Shown piece after piece: positions 46,171 through 55,403 of a stretch of DNA of 64,000 nucleotides (position 1 is the stretch's first letter; every line of letters begins with the position of its first letter). The notes under the pieces are model-generated. The model searched no databases. It saw only the letters and a program-made list of their open reading frames with translations, and was not told the DNA's origin. Source of the stretch: Mixia osmundae IAM 14324 (lineage: Eukaryota > Basidiomycota > Mixiomycetes > Mixiales > Mixiaceae); NCBI RefSeq assembly GCF_000708205.1, contig NW_014575560.1:560501-624500 (forward strand). The letters run 5' to 3'. The position numbers and the translations under genes are program-made.

Positions 46171-47537
46171 ATGGCAAGTCACGCCCGAGACGTAGCGGAT
46201 AGAGCTAATATCAGGGCTGCTGGCTTGCATTGGCAGACATCACAACTACCGCCCAACCTGCTCAAGCTCTTCGCGCCTCGGCCAGCGATCCCGTATGCCA
46301 AGCCTCTGGGGCGAGACATCGACAGGCCGCTCAACAAGGCCATCCCTGGCGTGTTCGATGTCATCGAGCGAGTGAGGCAAGAGCGAGCAGAGAGAGGAGA
46401 GGAAGCCTTGGAGGCAGAAGAGCGCAGTCTCAACCCAGAAGCTTTCACAGACTCTGCCGATCTGAAGATCGCCAACGGCCGAGCGGAGCGCAAGCGAAGA
46501 AAAGAGGAAACCTACAAAAAGGCGTTGGAGACTTGTGCGTCGCTTGCTTCCCTCTCTCTAGCGATAGGACTGACGTGTGCATGCGCAGACAAGCCAAAAG
46601 AGGACGAGCACGCCGTCGGGGATCCATACAGGACCATCTTCATCTCTCGCCTGCACCGTGACGCGACAGAGGAGCAGCTGCGCAAAGAATTCGATCTCTA
46701 TGGCCGCATCGAGAACCTCAAAATCATTCGGGACAGCAAGGAAAAGTCAAGAGGATACGCCTTTATCCTGTACGAGCGCGAGAGGGACATGAAAGGTAAT
46801 CATACAAAGCTGCATTGCCTCTGTAAGGCCTCACTGACACCGACGCTGCTGCGCACAGCCGCCTACAAGGATGCAGACGGGCTCAAGATCCTCGGCAAAC
46901 GCATACTCGTCGATGTCGAGCGTGGTCGTACGGTCAAGGGGTGGAAGCCAAGGCGACTCGGAGGTGGCTTGGGCGGTTTGGCCAAGCCGGCACCCGCAGA
47001 AGTCCCCTCGCTGTCGAGCTTCAGGGGCGGCATGCGAGGTGCTCGGGGCGGCGGCATGCGAGGCGGACCCGGTGGATTCAGTAGTCGCGGTGGAGCCTTC
47101 AACGGGGGCGGAAGAGGCGGCTATTCAGATGGTCCACCTCGAGGCGCGCCGGCCTTCGGGGGCGGCTATGGAGGCCCGCCTTCGCGGCCACCAGGGGCAT
47201 ATCCTGACGCGGGCGGCTTCGGTGACAGGGGTGGCTACGGTGCGCGACCGCCGCCTTCCAAGCCACTCGATCGATACGGAAGCAGCTATGATTCGCGAGG
47301 GTCTAACGGTACAGATGCATTTGGCCAAAACCGAGGCCCACCGAGAGGCGCCGGCATCGGCTACGTACGTACCAAGCGTTTCCTGTCTGCTGTGCGTGTG
47401 CTGACGCGCATTCGGTTTTGCAGGCGCCCAGCAGGGACACGGGTGACTACGGAGGGTCAAAGCGTGACTATGACCGCGGACCGCACGACGGCGCCTATCA
47501 AAATGGCTATGGCGATCCAAAGCGGGCCAGGTACTGA
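46171..47537 (+). CDS. SNP1: U1 snRNP 70-kDa protein
   Basis: Core U1 snRNP protein that binds stem-loop I of U1 snRNA and helps define 5' splice sites. ATG at 46171. N-terminal U1-70K segment (PPNLLKLFAPRPAIPYAKPL), then a single RRM with RNP2 RTIFISRLHRD and RNP1 KSRGYAFILYE, followed by KRILVDVERGRTVKGWKPRR, diagnostic of the family. The C-terminus is an RGG/Gly-rich tail (GARGGGMRGGPGGFSS) rather than the RE/RD-rich tail of animals. Three introns restore frame, beginning GTGCGT, GTAATC and GTACGT; the last yields the true C-terminus GYGDPKRARY with TGA at 47535-47537. Confidence 0.94.
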
Positions 47538-47615
47538 GATGCACAGCATGAGAGCGGGCGCGCTAATGTAAATTTGACCGAGCAACGCTGGCCTGCGCTG
47601 TCGTAGTATCTGTAT

Positions 47616-48793
47616 CTAGTCGTTGGTGAGTCGCGCCTGCGGTCGCTCGGACTCGCGCGGATAATGCATCGAGTCGAGTCGATGATTGCGATACTGCTCA
47701 TGCAGCTTGACGCGGTAAGACGATAGCACGCTGTTGGTACAGACGAGCAGGGTGGCAAAGAGCAGGACCAGAAAAATCTATTGCGAGTGAATCAGACGAG
47801 ATCCCTCCGCTCCTGGCACAAAGTGTAGCGCACCATCGTCCGCCAAGACATGACTTCCACAAAGCTGTTGATCACCTCGCCCAGCGTTTCTGCCGCCACG
47901 CGTGCCCGACCAACGATCTTTGGATTCCTGACGGTTTGCGCGATCATCATCCACAGCTGCAGAGGACATGACCAAGAAGCTTGCCTATTCATGCAGTGCT
48001 CCCAGCCTTGGCAGGTGCTTTCCATGTGGGGGATTCTTGTCTCTGGTTCGCATCTGTTTGCCAGATAGAGCTGTCGACATTGCTCGACCTCTTGCAGAAT
48101 TTCGGTCGAGTAGGACGTCATGCGATCGCTGACATCGTGTCTGACCGTCAAGACAAAGCCAAGCGCAAGCCAGAGCGCGAGACCGAGCAGCGAGGCATTG
48201 AAAGCAAACTGCGCGTAGCCCAGCAAGACTGACGGCACCTCCTCTCGCCACCAGGACCGGCTTAAGTCTGAATCGCATGCTGCCGGGGCGCCATAAGTGT
48301 GGTTGTGAACATGGTACTGCTGCGCATTCCTCGTGACTTGGGCCTGCTTGCCGCGACGAGCGCGCTTTCGCGTCTGAGCGAGCGCCAGCTGTTGACTCTG
48401 AGCATTTAAACTATCTGGCGCCGTCGCGCTGCGAGGCTGTTCTGCGGCACTGCAAGCGCGCTCTCGCTCGCTCATTGGCTGAGTATGAGCCGGCTTCTCG
48501 TCCTTCGCGCAAGTGACTTGCTGTGAAGCGACCTCAATGGGTTGTGCAGGACCATTGGCAGACGAGGCAGAGTGCATGCTCACGTCGGCAAGCTCATTCT
48601 CGGTGAATTCGGCAGCCGGGGTCGCTGTCACGCGACTCCAGAGAGCCTGAAGACCGTTTGCTGGCGCAGGTTCGTCGAGGTCCATGTCCGTCGCATCGTC
48701 TGCGTGGCCGCGCTTGCTATGTTCACGGCAATCCGCGGAGGCCTGCGTTGCTGGCTGTAAGGGACGACGGGGGGCCTGATATTCAAAGTCCAT
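47616..48793 (-). CDS. BRL1: Nuclear-envelope protein Brl1/Brr6
   Basis: Integral protein of the nuclear envelope and ER that assists nuclear pore assembly and lipid homeostasis. Two exons (intron 47778-47833) give 373 residues from ATG 48793 (MDFEYQAPRRPL). A polar, Ser/Gln-rich N-terminus ends in a basic patch (KRARRGKQAQ). The Brl1/Brr6 core follows: first span (FNASLLGLALWLALGFV), a lumenal loop with four cysteines (EQCRQLYLANRC and STCQGWEHCMN) that form the family's disulphide signature, an amphipathic segment, and, after the intron, a second span (IFLVLLFATLLVCTNSV). An alternative ATG at 48868 would add 25 residues; MDFEY is more typical. Confidence 0.9.
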
Positions 48794-48998
48794 AGGCGCA
48801 ACATGACTGCGAGCATCCCCCGTCGAGCGCCGGGTTGGATGTAGCCTTGAGGGACCTGGGAAGACCATGCACGCTGGGCGATGCCCTGGCCAGACACGAT
48901 GGAGCGGTGGCAGCTGGCAGGCAAGAGCGGAGCAGTCGCGTGCCTTGCCCTTGGCGCCTTGCCCTTACGCATCTGCCCGTGATCGCTCGCACAGGGAG

Positions 48999-49412
48999 AT
49001 GTTGATCAAGGTCAAGACGCTGACGGGCAAGGAGGTGGGCGCATGAGGAGCTCCTGGCCCGCACGGTCTGACACCGCCAGGAATCCAGATCGAGCTTGAC
49101 ATCGAGCCCAGCGACACGGCAAGCACCTCCGGCAGTCACTCTGCGTCAGAGGGGCTGACCAGCAGGCCTTCGTCAGTAGATTATGAGGATCAAGGAGAAG
49201 GTAGAAGAGAAGGAGGGCATCCCACCAGCTCAGCAGCGCCTGATCTTCTCGGGCAAGCAGATGTAAGGCTCTTCACTCGATCTCACAAGAGCACCGTTGA
49301 CACTTTCGCGGACTTGCGTGCTTTTAGGGGAGAGGAGAAGTCTGCGCAAGAGCTCAACATCGTCAGCGGATCTACGCTACATCTCGTGCTCGCGCTTCGT
49401 GGCGGCCGATAG
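48999..49412 (+). CDS. RUB1: NEDD8-like modifier Rub1
   Basis: Ubiquitin-like protein that activates cullin-RING ligases. Four exons (introns 49035-49088, 49119-49179, 49263-49327) encode 77 residues: MLIKVKTLTGKE, IELDIEPSDT (a 30-nt exon), IMRIKEKVEEKEGIPPAQQR and LNIVSGSTLHLVLALRGGR. The mature protein ends in LRGG; the single extra Arg must be removed, as Yuh1/UCHL3 does for yeast Rub1 (which has Asn). Ala-72 (LALRGG) is the residue that distinguishes NEDD8 from ubiquitin (LRLRGG). The second intron starts with GCAAGC. The proteasome lid gene and a deubiquitinase lie in the same window but there is no clustering beyond chance. Confidence 0.95.
49119..49179 (+). other. GC-AG intron in RUB1
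   Basis: Donor GCAAGC after ACG, acceptor CAGTAG. It joins IEPSDT to IMRIKEKVEEKEGIPP at the position of NEDD8 IEPTDK/VERIKERVEEKEG. Confidence 0.8.
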
Positions 49413-49494
49413 AGCAGAGCGACTGTCAATCACATTCACATTGCAAAGGCGCGCGTCGTGTTGTCTCTTCTTGCTCACTTGCCGTCTTGCAATG

Positions 49495-51124
49495 CTAGCG
49501 GTGGCCTCGAGCCTGCCAATAGAGTGCTTCTGCGGTGCCATCAAGCAGTCTAGCGATCAGATAGGGCGAACCGTAGCCTTCGTCAGCCGCGCCGTCGCAA
49601 TATTCTTCTGGCTCGTCATCGTCGCCGTCGTCCTGGGTGCGCAGAGTTGCCTTGAGTGCATGTACTGCTGCTTCTGCCACTTCTGTGCTCGAGAAGCGCA
49701 CATAGCACTATGGTCAAGGGTGCCTCATCAGTCAGCCAGTTTGCATAACGAAATCGGAGCTTACCTCCGTTGTGCCCGGCACATAGTCGACGTATCGTAC
49801 AGCTCCGTCTCGCTCTACAAGCTTACCGAACAGGCTCTTGAGCACAGTGTGCTTTGAGTTGGGATGGATGCCGTCAACAAAGAGCAGGCAGCCGAGAGGA
49901 TGTTTCGGCGCCTCTGGGAGCTCTTCGTGCTCCCATCGCGTTGCCATGCTTTCTTTTTTGTGCCATCCCTGCTCAGCGTCTTCGCGTGATGCCCGTCGTG
50001 TGCGCTCGTCAGATCCATGGTCGAAGCCATCGGAGCGCCTCCGACCCCTACCATGCTCCGTGTATGGCCTGCGGTTCGATTCGAGACTTATGATGTCGTT
50101 GTAGTATCTCATGTATTCTGATTTGAGCTGAACCCATTTCTGGCTATGGGAGATACTAGGCTGCTCAGCGACAGTACGACAGTATCGCATTGACAGCTTA
50201 CAAGGACAAGACTCTCAAGCCAGATGAGTGCGCGTGCTGTGTCGGTCCCGTTCCTGCCGCAAAGCCGTGATTCGGTGTCGTCCTGGTCCACTCTGACGGA
50301 AGGGACGTATCTGCCATCAGTGGGCCTTCATTTGGCTGTGCCAAGTCCGTGCGCCAAGGCCACCGCGACAAGGCTTGCTCTGCGGCTTCGACCGTGGACA
50401 GAACGACAAAGCAGAAGCCTTTGAAGTCGCCGCCACCAAATGGAAACGAGTCTAGTTGATGAGGGCCTGGTGTAGCAGCCGAATCATCTGCTTGATCTAG
50501 CATTGGCAATCTCAATACGTCGATGCTGCACGAGAACAAGTTGCCCAGATAGTTTCGCAGATTGAGATGATCGATTTCCGCCATCGGGACTCGTAATCCG
50601 TCTAGCAAGTATGCACGGGGCGGAAGCTTCTCAACATAGAGCATCCGCTTGTTCCAGTTCTTTGTCGAGATACGCCTGACCATATCGACATTTGGGGCGC
50701 GCGTTGAGCGAATGCGTGACGCCATCTCGTCAAAAATCAGCCCTGACTCGCTTTGGAGCTGCAACGCCTGCACGAGCTCGCCTCTTGTGACTTCGAACCT
50801 CTCTAGCTTGAGCAGGGTGACGATGTCACCGAGCGCAAGAGAGCCATCCGGTCCGAGCAGGTCTGCCGCCGGAGGGTAGCGATGGCCGAGGAACCAATCA
50901 GTGAAGCATTCTTGAGCAGCGACGGCGAGTTGTCGCAGTCGAGCGATGTTCTTGATCTCCTCGCCATGCGTCGGTAGATGCTCGCGGTCTGCTATGCTCA
51001 TTGGACCGTCTTCATCGATCGACGGGCTGAGCGATGGCTCGCCTGTCCCTTCTTTCTTTCGCTTGATAGCTTCATCGCAGTGAGACGCAGTCCTTGAGCG
51101 CTTGATGGACCGGAGCTGTAGCAT
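49495..51124 (-). CDS. LARP7/Pof8-type protein with La module and xRRM
   Basis: Predicted telomerase-RNA (or 7SK-like) chaperone. From ATG 51124: a basic/acidic leader, then a La-like module (AQECFTDWFLGHRYPPAADL, IVTLLKLERFEVTRGELVQA, GLIFDEMASRIRST), RRM1 (RMLYVEKLPPRAYL ... FGGGDFKGFCFVVLSTVEAA), a charged linker with KWVQLKSEYMRYYNDIISLE, and a C-terminal extended RRM: GCLLFVDGIHPNSKHTVLKS, then YVDYVPGTTE (RNP3-like aromatic-x-Asp-aromatic motif of xRRMs) and RFSSTEVAEAAVHAL, closing with ARLLDGTAEALYWQA. KWxxLKxEYxxY is a family hallmark of LARP7 proteins. In S. pombe the orthologue Pof8 assembles TER1 with TERT. At least three introns. Confidence 0.85.
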
Positions 51125-51219
51125 GAGCTTGAGAGCGTGTGGCTTCACGACATTTTGCGCGAGACGCGTGTCGTCGTCATCATCATCGCGTCATCGACCT
51201 GCGCACGGCGCTCTGCGTG
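51125..51219. promoter_or_regulatory. Divergent promoter, LARP7-like / MUS81
   Basis: 95 nt between the two starts, containing a TCATCATCATCGCGTCATCG run. Two genome-maintenance genes share this promoter; co-regulation is possible but not shown. Confidence 0.35.
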
Positions 51220-54219
51220 ATGGCGCCCAAGACCGTGCCTGGCAATCCGCTATGGAGCAAGCGATCTCTTGCCACTGTGTGTCAAGCAAAAGCTGATCCT
51301 CGCGCGACGCAGTACGATGGCTCGAAGAAATGCGAGATCTTGCCGCACAGAGGGGCAACGACAACAGCGTGACGAACTGCAACAAGGTAGGTCGCGCGAC
51401 AGCACTGTGCACCACCCCCTCGGCTCATACACTTAGAAATGGCACAGGCAATCGCGTCGCTGAAAGCATGTCCCACGCCCATGTGCAGCCCATGGGAGGC
51501 CACCGCGCTACGAGACATCGGCAAGACCTACGCTAAGCACTTGGAGCAGCGCCTCAAGGACTACTGCCAAGCCAACGAAGTGCCCTTCCCCGAACAGCGT
51601 TGTCAGTCGAGCAGTCTGGCTCAACACCGTGCTCGTTCAGGCACTGACTGCACGCGCCGTCCTCAGCTGGCATACCCTGCCCGCCGCCTGGCCTACGCTG
51701 GAACAGCATCGCGCATAAGCGTACAGCAACGAACGCAAACGTTCAGATTGCCCCTGCCCGCGAGGAGGTACCAGATTGGTCCGCCGACTCAGATGCGTCG
51801 GCCGGGCCTGGCTCGTCGTTGCTAAATCGTATACCGCAAGGCAGGAGCAGGAAGGCATCCGGCAAGCGGGTCGCCAAGGCAAGGGCGAAATCCAGAGAGG
51901 ACGATGCTGATGGCCCCCCGCCAACCAAGAGATCTCGCGCGCGCGTCTATACGCCCAAGCATCGTTCGGGTGCATACGCCATCCTGCTCGCTCTCTACGC
52001 ACTTTGCGACAGTGAAGAGCATCTCGAATCTGCAACGCGTCCCGATATCGAAGAGCTGGCCACACCGCTTTGCGACTCCTCCTTTGCTAAGCCAACGCAG
52101 GCGAGCCGCGACGAAGGTGGCTTCTACAACGCTTGGTCCTCGATGGCCGGCTTGATCAAGAAGGATCTCGCTACAAAGGATGGCAAGAGTCGCTGGGCAT
52201 TGACACTCGCGGGCTATGCACTCGCGAAGCGCATGCGCGCTGTAGAAGACGGCTTAGCTGCACCTGCACCTGCACCTGCACCTGCACCTGTACCTGCACC
52301 TGTTTCTGCTTCTGTTGCAGACACGCCTTTGCCAGTCTCAACACATATGGCCGCGCCCGTCTCCTCCCTGCCAGCCCTGCTATCCAGCGAAGGTAGCACT
52401 GCCAGTGTGACTACCGAGTATCCCTATACTGCGCCGAGTCGGGACGGACGCCGGGCGGCTCTTGGACATACAGCAGCGATCTACAAGCCGGTAGATGCGC
52501 TGCATAAGTCTGCCTCTGTTCTGTCGGAGCGGCCCTTTGCGTATGATTATATTGATTCGAACAGGAATCCTGTTGGGCTCCGGGACGATGCAGAGATCAA
52601 ACAGGACGAGCAGCCTCCCCACCAAACGCTCTACCATATTCGATATTGGGTCGGACAGGCCTTGCATGGCATCGTCCGACAGCATGTCCAGCGCGACAAA
52701 GATAGACCGGTTATGCAGCATCCCGATCTGGGCTCACTCGAGTTTGGCTGGCTGTCAGCAAAGGTCGCTCTGCCGAAAAGCGTGGGACTTTCGAGACAGG
52801 ACGGCAGCAAGCAGTTGGCTAGCGCGCCAGCTGCTTCAGTCACACCTGCTCTGAGATTTCCCACGAGCGCGGGTCAGGCCAAAGATTCAAGTGAGGCGCG
52901 CAGAGCCCTCTTGCAGGGTCCTTCTGCGCTCAAGCGCAGCTCATCCGGCCCTGCGACTGTGCCATCAAGCCGCGTGCAAACGCAAGACATGATGGCTGCT
53001 CGCTCAGCGGCCGCGGCACTGGCCAGACAATCGTCAGCCTCTGGGCTGTCATCGACGAGCTTCAGCAAGATACCCATTGCTGCAGGTCAGTGGCTCGTGC
53101 TAGACCCGATAGCAAGTCAGGCTACTATCCCACAGAAAGTGCCCAATGCAGCGAACGACACGCCTCGTCGTGCTATGCGAATGACCGATCGTTCGACCGG
53201 CGAGCTGCCCACATTTGAGCCCTTGCGTCTTCGTCGTGGTACGTTCGACATAGTCGTCATTGTTGATAGCCGCGAGGTATCTCGCTCGCAAAGGGGCGAG
53301 GCCGTCGCCGGCCTGCTCGATGCCAAGCTATCAGCACATGGGATCCAAGCCGAATGTCGCACACTCGATGTTGGCGATTGCCTGTGGATCGCACGCGACA
53401 GGTCAGACAGCCGTCGTGAATTTGTGCTTGATTGCATCCTCGAGCGCAAGACGACTTCCGACTTTATGGAAAGCATTGCGCAGACGCGCTACCTCGACCA
53501 GAAGCTTCGCATGAAAGCTAGCGGTATCAGCTCGATCTTCTACCTCGTTTCCAATCGCTTACCGCATTCGGAGCACAACTCAAGTCTGATGAAAGGCGTC
53601 AGAACTTCGAAGAGCCAGCTCGGAATCGTGGATGACTTTCAGGTCATCAATGTCTATAAAGAAGCAGATGTCCTGCAGCGTTTGACTGAGATCAGTATCG
53701 CCTTGAAGCGCCAATATCAGGAGGCCGATCTGCTGGCAATACCGGACGCGAGCGTGCATCGAGAAAGCTATCTAGAGCTTCAGCGTTACCTCCGGCGTAC
53801 TCAGCCTGATCAGAAGTACCTGACGACCTACACCGCCTTTCGTAAGCTCAACGCTGCGCAATGCAGTCTCGCCAGCACTTGGGCTGGCATGCTCTATTGC
53901 GTGACTGGTCTCACGCATGAGAAGATATCCCGCTTTCTCGATCGATTTCCTACGCCATTGTCGCTGCGCCAAGAGCTGCGTCGCAGAGGCTCGGGAGATG
54001 CTGAGTACGGGAGCAAGACGAAGAAGCCCAAACGTGGCGACTGGCTGAACGATGAGGTCGGTGGCAATTGCGTGCGTTCGCTCGGTCCTCTCATCTCTGG
54101 TCAGTGCTCTCATCAGATGTGGGTGCAAGCTAAGCCTCGTGGTAGCACGACTCGTTCAGCTCTTTGACGATCGAGACTACGACTCTACGGCTATTCAAGA
54201 CCCTGCGACTCAGACTTAG
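51220..54219 (+). CDS. MUS81: Structure-specific endonuclease subunit Mus81
   Basis: Catalytic subunit of Mus81-Eme1/Mms4, which cuts stalled forks and recombination intermediates. Five exons (introns 51257-51312, 51387-51447, 51602-51666, 54100-54145) give 923 residues, on the long side. N-terminal helix-hairpin-helix: NPLWIRWLEEMRDLAAQRGN, LRDIGKTYAKHLEQRLKDYC. Winged helix: RSGAYAILLALYAL, WALTLAGYALAKRM. A ~300-residue Ser/Ala/Pro-rich linker includes an (Ala-Pro)n run. ERCC4 nuclease: VIVDSREVSR, DCILERKTTSDFMESI with the VDSRE Asp and ERK catalytic triad, and a C-terminal tandem HhH (SLGPLISARLVQLFDD). The first intron begins with GCAAGC. Stop 54217-54219. Confidence 0.95.
51257..51312 (+). 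other. GC-AG intron in MUS81
   Basis: Donor GCAAGC, acceptor GACGCAG. It joins GNPLW to RWLEEMRDLAA, matching the fungal NPLF-x-x-WLxEWRDEA motif; the GT donors nearby would leave introns of ~32 nt or the wrong phase. Confidence 0.75.
52258..52312 (+). repeat. Coding hexanucleotide repeat (CACCTG)n in MUS81
   Basis: About eight slightly imperfect copies of a CACCTG unit encode alternating Ala-Pro in the Mus81 linker. The hexamer preserves frame, so copy-number change would lengthen the linker without breaking the gene. Confidence 0.85.
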
Positions 54220-54637
54220 CTGACCGATATGCGACCGACAGCTCTGGCTCGTCCGCGATTTGCCAATTCGACGGGTATCGGCCCTTCAGTTTCAGATCGA
54301 TCAGTAGCTCAGCCCTGCGCGGTCTCTCGAAGTCCACTCATGCAGAGCTACGCCCGCTCAAGTATGCTGAGTATGGCACAGGTGGTCTCTTCAAAGGCGA
54401 CCGAACGATCCGGCTGATCCTGCCGGTGGCTCTTGCAGCCTTGCGGCTAGTGTCTGAGATTGCAATTTGCCCTTTGCGTGCACGCCGCTCGCGCCCTTGA
54501 TGGTCCCGATCGAGTTGTGCCTCTGAGTCCTGGAGCCTCGATGCTCCACGACTCGACGCGTCGTCTGAGCGCTCAGGATTGCAGCCTCGCCAAGAAGCAT
54601 CATGACGCGGAGCTGAGCTTTATGTCAAGCTGCAGTC
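54220..54637. other. Intergenic stretch, no gene seen
   Basis: 418 nt between MUS81 and the Yippee gene. Frames on both strands are short and without motif. A 17-base block near 54411-54427 (CCGGCTGATCCTGCCGG) resembles the 5' end of small-subunit rRNA but the likeness stops there. Confidence 0.45.
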
Positions 54638-55156
54638 ATGCAGAGGCATCTCACGCCAGCAGGCAACATCGCGCCATTGGCGCCAGGCCCGATGATGTCG
54701 TCCACAACCGCATCTGACTTTGTCCCGCCGCCGCCGCCGACCGACGTGCTCGATCCGAAACCTCTGCTGCACTACTATCCTCCTTCAAACGCAATATTCA
54801 GCTGTGCCCGATGCTCGGCCCATCTGGCCTTGAAAGATGAGCTCGTCAGCAAGAGTTTCAGCGGTCGCGATGGACCTGCGTACTTGCTCAGGTCGACCAC
54901 GAACACCGTGACAGGCAAGAAGGAAGAGAAGATGCTACTGACCGGTTTGCACTCTATTGCCGATCTGAGATGCAAGGGATGCAACATCTCCCTTGGCTGG
55001 GTCTATATCAAAGCCTATGAAGCTTCGCAGCGATACAAGGAAGGAAAGGTGATTCTCGAAAAGGCAAAGGTCATCAAGGTCAGTGCTGTCTGCGCCTGCG
55101 ATGCCTCGCGCTCAACTCCAACGGCACAGGAGAACGGTTGGACACTGGACACCTGA
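54638..55156 (+). CDS. MOH1: Yippee-family zinc-binding protein (Moh1 type)
   Basis: Two exons (intron 55079-55129) give 155 residues. After a ~50-residue Pro-rich N-terminus (FVPPPPPTDVLDP) comes the Yippee fold: FSCARCSAHLALKDELVSKS, FSGRDGPAYLL, LLTGLHSIADLRCKGC and SLGWVYIKAYEASQRYKEGK with two CxxC zinc knuckles (CARC, CKGC), ending ILEKAKVIKENGW. The splice is supported because reading through would add an unconserved Cys/Ala tail. In yeast Moh1 is a GID ubiquitin-ligase-associated factor for stationary-phase survival; the cellular role here is inferred. It converges on the deubiquitinase. Confidence 0.9.
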   Translation: MQRHLTPAGNIAPLAPGPMMSSTTASDFVPPPPPTDVLDPKPLLHYYPPSNAIFSCARCSAHLALKDELVSKSFSGRDGPAYLLRSTTNTVTGKKEEKMLLTGLHSIADLRCKGCNISLGWVYIKAYEASQRYKEGKVILEKAKVIKVSAVCACDASRSTPTAQENGWTLDT

Positions 55157-55403
55157 GTCAGCCTCGGTCTCGCAAAGGTCTGCGACAGCCTTGGACGGCA
55201 TGTCCATCGACGTACGCAAGCGCGCACGCAACGCTCATATCGCAGTAGTCTGCAGCGTGCGAATGGCAAGGATCGGCGCGGCTCTTCGCAGCCTGTGTAT
55301 TCGCACAGATCGCCTCAAGAGTGACCAAGCTGGTCCAAAAGACAGCACTCCCTCGCGTGACAGTGCTTGCAATTCACACATGAGGACAACAACACAACAA
55401 AGC

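Noticed and set aside
49413-49494. C-terminal ubiquitin or ribosomal fusion to RUB1
   Set aside because: The reading frame stops one codon after GG; it is a monomeric NEDD8 precursor.
54411-54427. Block resembling the 5' end of small-subunit rRNA (CTGATCCTGCC)
   Set aside because: Only about 17 bases match; sequence downstream does not continue as 18S or 16S rRNA.
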